Source: Clostridiales bacterium
GTDB taxonomy: Bacteria; Bacillota_A; Clostridia; Saccharofermentanales; Saccharofermentanaceae
DNA: 11,360 nucleotides
Direction of reading: 5' to 3'
Assembly (NCBI GenBank): GCA_017649745.1
Contig: JAGCGE010000267.1
Span: forward strand, 1 to 11,360
Shown here in pieces: positions 1 to 6,637 of the stretch. The translations under genes were made by a program, and so were the position numbers. Each line of letters starts with the position of its first letter. Within the stretch, counting starts at the first letter, position 1. The notes beneath the pieces were generated by a model. That model worked only from the letters and a program-made list of their open reading frames with translations. It did not search any database and was not told the origin of the DNA.

Positions 1-266
1 GCATCTATCTTACGGGTCTCGCATATATAGAGGTAATGTGCAATAACGAAAAGGCTGCACTCTCACATCTTAAGGAAGCCGAGAAAAAAGCAAGAATATT
101 CGATGCAAATCCAGACTTCGACGCAAGAAACGAGCGTTTCGTTGACATAAAAGATCCATGCATGGCATATGATACAACCGGTGAAACATGCATCCAAGGT
201 ATAGAAAACACAATTAAACAACTGAAGTCCAAAGAACTTCTCAAACTCTGGAAATCCATTAAATAA
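1..266 (+). CDS. C-terminal part of a probable HTH/TPR-type regulator (5' end outside window)
   Basis: The reading frame is open from the first bases of the window to the TAA at 264-266, so the gene probably begins upstream. The first ATG (36) has GAGG only 2 nt before it, too close for a normal ribosome binding site, which also argues for an upstream start. About 87 residues are visible. The helical stretch beginning NNEKAALSHLKEAEKKARIF looks like a TPR-type hairpin, followed by a charged segment and a helical tail ending ELLKLWKSIK. This resembles the C-terminus of Xre-family regulators with TPR-like repeats found in Clostridia, but the DNA-binding domain is not in the window, so the assignment is tentative. 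The stop lies 13 nt before the ABC transporter start, suggesting one operon and possibly local control of the transporter. It could instead be an unrelated helical protein. Confidence 0.5.
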   Translation, partial: IYLTGLAYIEVMCNNEKAALSHLKEAEKKARIFDANPDFDARNERFVDIKDPCMAYDTTGETCIQGIENTIKQLKSKELLKLWKSIK

Positions 267-279
267 TGAGGTGACAACA

Positions 280-2010
280 ATGAATAACAAATCAATACGT
301 GCGGAATTGGCATCCCAGTTCCGTAGGAAGAATAACTGCGCTTTTTTTCTGACATTTATCGTATCAGTACTGTCAGGTCTCTCAGGAATCATCGTCTCCT
401 GGGTCGTAAAAGAATTCATCGATCTTCTCTCAGATCAAAGCAGATTCACACTTAATCAGCTGCTCATCATCTGCCTTATATTCACGGTCTTACACTTATT
501 CATCATGGTCCTTAATTACATCTCCGAACCATATTATGTAACCCGCGGAATGAGACAGTACAAGAACAGTGCTTTCAAGTTCCTCTCGATGAAGAATATC
601 TCTTCTTTCCGAAAAGAAATGACATCAACTTATATATCAGCGCTCACTAATGACGCAACCTCGATCGAGATGAATCATATAGCTTCACTTCAGCCGATCG
701 TTACAAAAGTCGTATCATTCGTTTTCGCGATCGTCCTGATGTTCTATTACTCACCTGAGTTAACATTATTCTCCATTGCTATCATCATGTTACCTTCAAT
801 CGTCGCTATGACACTTGGCAAGAAGATGGCGAAGATTCAAAAGGAAGTATCAGAGAGAAATGCTGAATTCACATCAGTCCTTACAGATTGTCTGAGCGGA
901 TTCCAGGTAATAAAGAGTTTCCGTGCAGAAAAGGAAGTAAACGAACTCTTCTACAATGAGAACAAGAAACTCGAAGATACAAAATGCAGACTTCGTAAGA
1001 TCGAAGTAATCACCGGAAGAATGGGCGGTATCGCAGGAATGATCTCTCAGCTTGGCGTATTCGTCGTTGGAGCATATCTTGTAAAGAGCGGTAAAGGATT
1101 AACAGCCGGATCGGTTCTCATGTTCGTTAACCTCATGAACTTCCTCATCCCTCCTGTAGCTGAACTTCCAAGACTTCTTGCAGGAAAGAAAGCTAGCAAA
1201 GCCCTTATCGATAAGCTTGCTGATTCCCTTAACCTCAGTAATGAAGGATCAGGTAAGGATAAGCTTGAGAACATCGGCGAAAAGATCACTTTAAAGGATG
1301 TATCCTTCGCTTATGAAGAAGGTGGAAAAAAAGTCCTTCACGATATCAACTGCGAATTACTCCCTGGCAGATCATATGCCGTAGTCGGCGGTAGCGGAAG
1401 CGGAAAATCCACGTTCCTTAACCTTTTGACAGCTGCTAACAATACATACAACGGCGAGATAAAGATCGACGGAAAAGATCTTAAGAATATCGATCCGGAT
1501 TCCCTTTATGATCTGATGTCCGTAATCCAGCAGAACGTATTCATCTTCAATTCTTCGATCAAAGACAACGTTACAATGTTCCGTGATTTTTCTGACGAGA
1601 GTATCGATGAAGCAATCAGCAAAGCTCATCTTGAAAAGCTTATAAGCGAACGCGGCGAAGATTACCAGTGCGGTGAGAGCGGCAAGAGCCTCTCAGGCGG
1701 CGAAAAGCAGAGGATCTCCATAGCTAGAAGCCTTCTTAAGAAGTCATCTATCCTCCTCGCAGATGAGGTCACATCAGCACTCGATGCAAAGACTTCTCAT
1801 GAAGTTATCAATGAGATCCTTGATCTCGATTCAATGACAAGAGTCGTAGTAACTCACGCATTAGACGAAAACGTACTCCGCCGCTACGATGAGATCATCG
1901 TTATCAAGGACGGAACGATCGAAGAGAAAGGAAGTTTCGAATCACTCATGAATAACGACGGCTACTTCAAGGCTCTTTATACAGTTAATAATTCACCTGT
2001 CGTAGCTTAA
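280..2010 (+). CDS. ABC half-transporter (exporter type, fused membrane and ATPase domains)
   Basis: A 576-residue ABC exporter subunit, expected to act as a dimer in the cytoplasmic membrane. Residues 1-300 form a six-helix membrane domain (about 20-46, 60-80, 136-156, 160-180, 247-268, 277-297). Residues 335-576 form the ATPase: Walker A GGSGSGKS at 370-377, Q-loop around Q417-418, signature LSGGEKQR at 471-478, Walker B ending in D495 with catalytic E496, and the H-loop histidine H526. All key residues are present, so it should be active. I chose ATG 280 because GAGGTG (268-273) sits 6 nt before it as a ribosome binding site; an in-frame GTG at 271 would add three residues but has no good site. 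The substrate is not predictable; peptide, lipid or drug export are all possible. The gene follows the probable regulator by 13 nt. Its stop codon overlaps the stop of the convergent phosphoesterase gene. Confidence 0.93.
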   Translation: MNNKSIRAELASQFRRKNNCAFFLTFIVSVLSGLSGIIVSWVVKEFIDLLSDQSRFTLNQLLIICLIFTVLHLFIMVLNYISEPYYVTRGMRQYKNSAFKFLSMKNISSFRKEMTSTYISALTNDATSIEMNHIASLQPIVTKVVSFVFAIVLMFYYSPELTLFSIAIIMLPSIVAMTLGKKMAKIQKEVSERNAEFTSVLTDCLSGFQVIKSFRAEKEVNELFYNENKKLEDTKCRLRKIEVITGRMGGIAGMISQLGVFVVGAYLVKSGKGLTAGSVLMFVNLMNFLIPPVAELPRLLAGKKASKALIDKLADSLNLSNEGSGKDKLENIGEKITLKDVSFAYEEGGKKVLHDINCELLPGRSYAVVGGSGSGKSTFLNLLTAANNTYNGEIKIDGKDLKNIDPDSLYDLMSVIQQNVFIFNSSIKDNVTMFRDFSDESIDEAISKAHLEKLISERGEDYQCGESGKSLSGGEKQRISIARSLLKKSSILLADEVTSALDAKTSHEVINEILDLDSMTRVVVTHALDENVLRRYDEIIVIKDGTIEEKGSFESLMNNDGYFKALYTVNNSPVVA

Positions 2011-2813
2011 ATCTCAAATGTTATGATCTCAGGCGAATTAAAGAAACGAGGAAGCGGTGTACTCTCTCTTGCAAGACCTCGACTGACGATAAGATATGAT
2101 CCGTTATCAAGTTCGTAAAGGCCGTTTACGTACTTTGGAAACAAACCCTGATCCGGCGCTAATGTACCGCGACCGGTAAACGGGATCAAAAACTGACCCG
2201 CGTGTGCGTGTCCTGATAATATCAGATCAAAATCGTAACGAGCATAGTGAGAGACCCGCTCCGGCCTGTGAGTTAAAAGGATCTTATATGAATTATCCGA
2301 TGTTTTCCCGTATGCTGAATCAAGTTCTGCAAGCCATTCTTCTTCAGACATAAAAGTGGGATCATCTATACCGCAGATATCGATCGTTCTGCCTCCGACT
2401 TCTATCGAACTGCAGTCACCTCTAAGAACTGTTATACCGATCGAACTAACGTAATCACACATTTCATCTACTCGGTTACTCCAGTATTCGTGATTACCTG
2501 TAACATAGAAACAGCGGTATCTCGGAGCAATATACTCAAGAAAGATCTTCGTGTTATCATCATCAAGTTTGTCATCGAAGATATCACCTGAGAGAAATAT
2601 GAGATCAGGAGAATTCTCGTCAACCATCTTAGTAAGAGTCTTCTGATCCTTGCCATAATAACAAGAATGAAGATCTGTTATGAGCATACAACGACATCCC
2701 GAACCTGCATTCGGGATGTTTATATTCTCAACACAAGGAAACTCGAAGATCACTGTTAATACAATAAAGACCACGAGGATCGACGCCAGTATAATAGTCG
2801 CTTTTTTCTTCAT
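2007..2813 (-). CDS. membrane-anchored metallophosphoesterase (YkuE/YaeI-like)
   Basis: A 268-residue calcineurin-like phosphoesterase. One N-terminal hydrophobic helix (about 5-24) should anchor it with the catalytic domain outside the membrane. The metal-binding motifs are complete and in order: D47 and H49 in DLH, D77 in GDIFDD, N107-H108 in GNHEYW, H182 in THRPE, and H202/H204 in GHAHAGQ. The GHAHAGQ ending is typical of the YkuE/YaeI group, some members of which act on lipid-linked phosphates; the substrate here is unknown. It is the last gene of the cyclase-acetyltransferase-phosphoesterase unit, starting 6 nt after the acetyltransferase stop. No Shine-Dalgarno sequence is visible before ATG 2813, so translation may depend on reinitiation from the upstream gene. 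The start is supported by the membrane helix directly after MKKK. A perfect 10-bp inverted repeat lies inside the gene at 2694-2719. Confidence 0.9.
   Translation of the reverse strand: MKKKATIILASILVVFIVLTVIFEFPCVENINIPNAGSGCRCMLITDLHSCYYGKDQKTLTKMVDENSPDLIFLSGDIFDDKLDDDNTKIFLEYIAPRYRCFYVTGNHEYWSNRVDEMCDYVSSIGITVLRGDCSSIEVGGRTIDICGIDDPTFMSEEEWLAELDSAYGKTSDNSYKILLTHRPERVSHYARYDFDLILSGHAHAGQFLIPFTGRGTLAPDQGLFPKYVNGLYELDNGSYLIVSRGLARESTPLPRFFNSPEIITFEI
2694..2719. repeat. perfect 10-bp inverted repeat (hairpin) inside the phosphoesterase gene
   Basis: ACATCCCGAA (2694-2703) and its exact complement TTCGGGATGT (2710-2719) flank a 6-nt loop. The repeat encodes residues around the N-I-P-N-A-G stretch between the membrane anchor and the first metal-binding strand. 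Read on the plus strand it is followed by a weak T-rich stretch (TTTATATT); read in the direction of the gene there is no T-tract. It may be an RNA structure near the 5' end of the coding region or a chance palindrome. Confidence 0.6.
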
Positions 2814-2819
2814 ACGAGA

Positions 2820-3299
2820 TTACAGTTCGTAAAGATAGGAAACCATATTATATTCACGATTTCCCCATCTGTGAGTTCCGTTCTTATACTGCTTGCCGCC
2901 CATCTTCTCGTAGAACTTCCTGGATTCGTGATTATCCTCAAGGCACCAGATTATCATGTTCTTCTTCCCTGCTTCCCTGAACATATCCATCGAGCGCAAC
3001 ATCAAAGCTTTACCGATACCGTTCTTCCTCATCGAATATCTGACATATAAAGCAATGATCTCGCAGTCAGATGCTTCATCGTCAGCCATCTCGTTCCAGG
3101 CATATCCGACAACTTCATTGTCGTCTTCGGCAACAATATATTTCTCAAATCTGCGCACCTCGATCTGATATCTTTCCTCAACGTTCATAGAATCGAGATA
3201 GTCGTTCTCGATGATACCTCTGTACGCAGTCTGCCAGTCTTCAACAAGTATCTCAGCGATCTGTCTTACATCTTCTTCAGTCGCTTGTCTTATGATCAT
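2820..3299 (-). CDS. GNAT-family N-acetyltransferase
   Basis: A 159-residue single-domain acetyltransferase predicted to move an acetyl group from acetyl-CoA to an amine. The acetyl-CoA pyrophosphate loop is the R91-K-N-G-I-G-K motif (R-x-x-G-x-G), preceded by the strand IIALYVRYSM. The later motif EDNHESRKFYEKMGG (121-135) is the usual GNAT motif B, where the tyrosine often acts as general acid. The N-terminus IIRQATEEDVRQIAEI is a classic GNAT opening. AAGGAG (3311-3316) lies 11 nt upstream of ATG 3299 as ribosome binding site. The gene starts 23 nt after the cyclase stop and ends 6 nt before the phosphoesterase start, so the three are probably cotranscribed. The overall pattern is RimI-like, but nothing in the sequence identifies the substrate, which could be a protein N-terminus, polyamine or antibiotic. 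Confidence 0.88.
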   Translation of the reverse strand: MIIRQATEEDVRQIAEILVEDWQTAYRGIIENDYLDSMNVEERYQIEVRRFEKYIVAEDDNEVVGYAWNEMADDEASDCEIIALYVRYSMRKNGIGKALMLRSMDMFREAGKKNMIIWCLEDNHESRKFYEKMGGKQYKNGTHRWGNREYNMVSYLYEL

Positions 3300-3322
3300 A
3301 TGAAATAATTCTCCTTAGTTCC

Positions 3323-5122
3323 TCAGTTTTCCTGAACCGTGATACCGTTACGGATTCCACCGGTATAACCGTCACGGGCATGGATCTGCTTTTTCTCCTC
3401 ATACATCAGTTTATCCGCTCTCTCGAAAACATCACGATAAGAATGATCGACTTCACGGTCATAAACTGCTTTACCGACGGAGATCGAGATCCTCTTCTCC
3501 AATGCCTCGGAAGATGCTCTCTCCTCTTCAAGTATCAGCTTCAGGTTATCAATATGTTCATCCAGTTTAGCATATTCAATACCTGAAGGGATAACAACAA
3601 ATTCATCTCCTCCGATCCTAAATACAGCACTCATAGGGAAAGCCATACAAAGGATACTTGATGCTCGCTTCAAAGCTGAATCGCCACCCTGATGGCCGAG
3701 ATTATCATTGATCAGTTTAAGATAATTCAGATCGCACATCAAAACAGCGAACTCAGCCGTTCCGTTCTTGATCTGCTCATCAATATATGAGGTTGTATCA
3801 TCATACGCAGTCTTGTTCTTTACACCAGTAAGGGAATCAACATATGCCAGGTTCTTCATAGCAAGAAGATCACTGTCTCGTTTCTCAAGTTCCGCGTCAG
3901 CTTTTTCGATACGGCGAGTCTGTGCTGCTGTAAGAGTCTTATAGTCTTCTTCCCTCGCACGTATCTTGTCTATGGCTAGTCTAAATGCCCTGGACAATTT
4001 ACCGACCTCATTATTCTTCTCAGGTGGAAGGATAACATCATAATTACCACTGCTTATCTCAGTAGCAGCTTCAGTAAGTTTTTTCAAGGGATTAGTGATC
4101 CTCGTTGACGTTATTACCGCAACTATCGCAAGTAAGATCGTGATCCCGATCGAAACAGAGACCATCATAACAACAGCTCTGTCTCTCTCACTATAGATGC
4201 TCGTATAATTGTCACAAAGAACTAATCTCATTCCGTTACGAAGTGTCACATAGACCATAACGCGGTCAGCACCTTCATAATAGTAACGGATCAGTTCATT
4301 ACCTGTATTATCCTGATACATAAGGTTCTCGTTCTCAATGACATGATCTTCGCTATCGCTATGGAATTCAGCCTGTCCGAGATCATCGATATGATAATGA
4401 GCACTTCCGTCAGCTTCCTTAAGATACATATAACCTGTGTCATGGTATCGTATGGAATCGACCCATTCGAGAAGTCTGGTAAAACTAATGTCGATTCCTA
4501 TGATCGCAACAGGAGTGTCGTCTATATAGATCGGCTCGACATAAGATATGAGGTAATCCTCAACGCTTTTGTCATAATACGGCTTAGTCCAGAGGGAAGC
4601 CTTATTCTTTATAGGACCGTAATACCAATAATCTGCAACCGGATCTTCCTCGATCATATTCTGAGTAAAAGGTATTATCTTAAAATGTCCATCATCATCA
4701 CGGGTATAATACACACCCTCTTCACTATCTGTATCACCGGTAATATCCAGCGAATAGTGGATGTATGCTCCCTGGATAAAGTCGTTATCCTCTGTCATGA
4801 AACGGATCAGATCATCAGCATCATCGACGATGGAGTCGCGCAGTTCTTTATCATTAGTGATCGTATCAACATCAGTTATCTTGCTCTGGGTCCATCTGGA
4901 AAGTGCTTCGACAGCATCTTCTGTTCTCAGGAGTTCAGTATTAACATCATGGCCTCGCTCCTCGCAAAAGAGGTTCATCTGATTGGCTGCACCTCTAGTA
5001 AGGATATTGCTCGATACCAAGACGCTGATCGTAACAAGACTCGCAGCAAGTATGATGGCTCCAAGTACAATAACCATCGTCAGTCTTCGCCTGATAGATG
5101 AAAAATATGGTATAGATTTCAT
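3323..5122 (-). CDS. diguanylate cyclase with extracellular dCache, HAMP and GGDEF domains
   Basis: A 599-residue membrane sensor predicted to make c-di-GMP from two GTP. Helix 1 is about residues 14-37, and an extracellular double-Cache domain about 40-312 contains the typical W-x-K-P-Y-Y-D...LISYVEPIY...IIGIDIS pattern. Helix 2 is about 317-339, HAMP about 340-393, a coiled-coil linker about 394-425, and GGDEF about 428-585. Catalytic elements are intact: D464 in CDLNYLKLINDNLGH and GGDEF at 504-508. The RxxD inhibitory site, expected five residues before GGDEF, is absent (FPMS instead). The Cache motif reads DYWYY, lacking the arginine of the RxWY amino-acid-binding pattern, so the ligand is probably not a plain amino acid. 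GGAGTG (5128-5133) precedes ATG 5122 by 5 nt. It is the first gene of a three-gene minus-strand unit and is divergent from the HAD phosphatase. Confidence 0.94.
   Translation of the reverse strand: MKSIPYFSSIRRRLTMVIVLGAIILAASLVTISVLVSSNILTRGAANQMNLFCEERGHDVNTELLRTEDAVEALSRWTQSKITDVDTITNDKELRDSIVDDADDLIRFMTEDNDFIQGAYIHYSLDITGDTDSEEGVYYTRDDDGHFKIIPFTQNMIEEDPVADYWYYGPIKNKASLWTKPYYDKSVEDYLISYVEPIYIDDTPVAIIGIDISFTRLLEWVDSIRYHDTGYMYLKEADGSAHYHIDDLGQAEFHSDSEDHVIENENLMYQDNTGNELIRYYYEGADRVMVYVTLRNGMRLVLCDNYTSIYSERDRAVVMMVSVSIGITILLAIVAVITSTRITNPLKKLTEAATEISSGNYDVILPPEKNNEVGKLSRAFRLAIDKIRAREEDYKTLTAAQTRRIEKADAELEKRDSDLLAMKNLAYVDSLTGVKNKTAYDDTTSYIDEQIKNGTAEFAVLMCDLNYLKLINDNLGHQGGDSALKRASSILCMAFPMSAVFRIGGDEFVVIPSGIEYAKLDEHIDNLKLILEEERASSEALEKRISISVGKAVYDREVDHSYRDVFERADKLMYEEKKQIHARDGYTGGIRNGITVQEN
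3337..3377 (-). repeat. imperfect inverted repeat at the 3' end of the cyclase gene
   Basis: CCGTGA-TACCG (3337-3347) can pair with CGGTA (3361-3365) and TCACGG (3372-3377), leaving a 6-nt bulge and a 13-nt loop. It falls in the last codons of the cyclase gene, just before the 23-nt gap to the acetyltransferase. There is no T-tract, so it is not an ordinary terminator. It could act as an mRNA-protecting hairpin between the two genes, or be chance. Confidence 0.3.
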
Positions 5123-5210
5123 ACAAACACTCCGAGTATTTTCTGTTAAGTATATTATAATAAAAAATGCTTGATTTTATAGATTAAATTACAGTTCAGG
5201 AGAAATAAAC
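5123..5210. promoter_or_regulatory. divergent promoter region with overlapping TATAAT elements
   Basis: The 88-nt AT-rich gap between two divergent genes holds a perfect TATAAT on the plus strand (5156-5161) and another on the minus strand (5154-5159), sharing four bases. Either could serve as a -10 element: the first gives a leader of roughly 43 nt for the HAD gene, the second roughly 25 nt for the cyclase gene. No convincing -35 hexamer is visible for either, and AT-rich DNA yields such matches by chance. AGGAG (5198-5202) is the ribosome binding site of the HAD gene. Confidence 0.4.
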
Positions 5211-5816
5211 ATGAAGATTTATATAGATTTTGACGATTGTCTGTGTGAGACAGCAAGTTACTTTTCGAAGCTCGCCTATGAGATGTTCGATATAGATGTC
5301 CCTTACGAGAAAATGCGCTATTTCAATCTTCAGAAGGCTTTCGACCTGACCGATAAACAGTACGAGCAGCTGCTCGTCAGAGGTCATGAACCAGAGGTTC
5401 TGATGGCTTTTGAAGAAACTCCGGGCGCTTCCAAGGTCGTTAATGAATGGATCGATCAAGGTCACGAGGTATCCATTATAACGGGACGTCCTTTCAATTC
5501 ATATGAGCCATCAAGAGCATGGCTTGACGCCCACAACTTAAAGAACGTTAAGATGTATTGCCTTGACAAATACGGCAGAGAAGATCTTATTAAGGACAGC
5601 AGCTATAGTCTGAAACTTGATGACTATTACAGGATGACATTCGACTATGCAGTCGAGGATTCTCCGTCGGCATTTAAGTTTTTCGATCATATGCCGGCGC
5701 TTAAGGTAATGGTTTTCGACAGGCCATGGAACAGAGAGGCTGAACTGCCGAGCAAGAATTATATCAGGTGTACTGACTGGGATATCATCAGAAAAGAGAT
5801 ATCAGGAAACCTTTGA
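5211..5816 (+). CDS. HAD-family phosphatase, 5'(3')-deoxyribonucleotidase-like
   Basis: A 201-residue soluble HAD hydrolase. Motif I is DFDDCLCET, with nucleophile D6 and acid/base D8. Motif II is the threonine T91 in SIITGRP. The acidic motif IV is E149-D150 in VEDSP, and the motif III lysine is probably K128 or K135. The opening MKIYIDFDDCL, the overall length and the ITGRP motif recall the NT5C/YqfW-type nucleotidase group, whose members remove phosphate from (deoxy)nucleoside monophosphates. That substrate is inferred from family resemblance only. AGGAG (5198-5202) is 8 nt before ATG 5211, a strong ribosome binding site. It stands alone on the plus strand, divergent from the cyclase, and its last 15 nt overlap the convergent DUF3021 gene. 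It could also be a general HAD phosphatase of unknown substrate. Confidence 0.85.
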   Translation: MKIYIDFDDCLCETASYFSKLAYEMFDIDVPYEKMRYFNLQKAFDLTDKQYEQLLVRGHEPEVLMAFEETPGASKVVNEWIDQGHEVSIITGRPFNSYEPSRAWLDAHNLKNVKMYCLDKYGREDLIKDSSYSLKLDDYYRMTFDYAVEDSPSAFKFFDHMPALKVMVFDRPWNREAELPSKNYIRCTDWDIIRKEISGNL

Positions 5817-6197
5817 ACGCTCTTTAACTTTGGAGTTAATGAATTCGATGTCCTTCTTTGTCTTTATCGTGTCCAAAAGATATGCGAAGACAAAGACTAT
5901 TCCGACATAGATGAATGCCATCCAGAAGTTACTTACAAAGAACCAGCCTGCGATAAATCCAAAGAGCATTACGATGCCTGTTACGACAAAGTACTTGATG
6001 ATATAGTTTCCCCAGATCGGAAGCGAATCGATCTCATCCATAAGATAGTTAACGACTGATATGACAAACGAGAGTCCGAAGAGTTCGAGCACCAGCTTGA
6101 TCTCGTCCGTCACTCCGATCCAGATGATCGAGATCGTGAATACGGCGAGTATCGTCAAGGCAGATAATATACATGTATCCCGCAATATCTTCTTCAT
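5802..6197 (-). CDS. DUF3021-family four-helix membrane protein
   Basis: A 131-residue membrane protein with four hydrophobic helices (about 8-28, 33-52, 64-86, 91-110) and a short charged cytoplasmic tail. Size, helix pattern and position directly after a LytTR gene match DUF3021 proteins, which in Firmicutes are nearly always encoded beside a LytTR regulator. In related streptococcal LytTR regulatory systems the small membrane partner restrains the DNA-binding protein; I infer a similar role here. Its ATG overlaps the LytTR stop as ATGA (6194-6197), so translation is probably coupled, with a purine-rich GAGAGAG just upstream as a weak binding site. Its 3' end overlaps the convergent HAD gene by 15 nt, leaving no room for a terminator. 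It is the last gene of the serine hydrolase operon. Confidence 0.85.
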   Translation of the reverse strand: MKKILRDTCILSALTILAVFTISIIWIGVTDEIKLVLELFGLSFVISVVNYLMDEIDSLPIWGNYIIKYFVVTGIVMLFGFIAGWFFVSNFWMAFIYVGIVFVFAYLLDTIKTKKDIEFINSKVKERSKVS

Positions 6198-6637
6198 AGG
6201 CTCTCTCGTTTAAACATCTTCTTTATCTCGGAAAGGTACTTCCTCGATACGATCAATTTCTCATCGTTATCCATAACGGCTTCCAGGTGACTGTTCCTTA
6301 TCTGCCTGATCTCCTTTAAGTGTTCGATATTCATGATGCAGGTCCTTGAGATCCTGACAAATCCGTAATCAGAGGATGCATTCTCGATATCAGCCATCGA
6401 ACCTTCAAGTCTGTAGACATCGTCTCCTGTGTAGATAAAAAGCTTACGCTCAACGTTCTCTATATAGTAGATATCGAAAAGATCGATCATGACGGAACCG
6501 TCGTCTTTTTTACCGATAATGGACGCATCAAGCTTACTGATCTTCTTGACCAGATTATCAACTGTCCTGTTCCATTCAGGATATTCAACGATAACCGTCA
6601 GCGGCTTACCGTCAACTTGTCTTTTCTCTATCCGCAT
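6194..6637 (-). CDS. LytTR-family DNA-binding transcriptional regulator
   Basis: A 147-residue cytoplasmic regulator without a receiver domain. A short N-terminal region (1-42) precedes the LytTR domain (about 45-145), recognised by DIYYIENVERKLFIYT, FVRISRTCIMNIEHLKEI and KLIVSRKYLSEIKKMF, which carry the strand pattern and the RxS/N-hxxhxxI signature of the family. LytTR proteins bind pairs of about 9-bp direct repeats spaced two helical turns apart. Such a pair lies upstream of this operon at 8041-8070 and is the likely operator. Its start overlaps the last 26 nt of the serine hydrolase gene, and its stop overlaps the DUF3021 start. GGAAG (6648-6652) lies 10 nt before ATG 6637. As there is no phosphorylation domain, activity is probably set by the DUF3021 partner. 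Confidence 0.92.
   Translation of the reverse strand: MRIEKRQVDGKPLTVIVEYPEWNRTVDNLVKKISKLDASIIGKKDDGSVMIDLFDIYYIENVERKLFIYTGDDVYRLEGSMADIENASSDYGFVRISRTCIMNIEHLKEIRQIRNSHLEAVMDNDEKLIVSRKYLSEIKKMFKRESL

Noticed and set aside
271..279. GTG at 271 as start of the ABC transporter
   Set aside because: The GTG is part of the GAGGTG ribosome binding site of the ATG at 280 and has no good site of its own.
5..419. Two open frames of about 117 codons on the minus strand at the left edge
   Set aside because: They lie opposite the partial regulator and the ABC transporter start and show no domain pattern; shadows of the real genes.
4343..5101. A 252-codon open frame on the plus strand opposite the dCache-GGDEF gene
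   Set aside because: It is antisense to a well-supported cyclase gene, shows no recognisable domain, and has the odd composition of a shadow frame.
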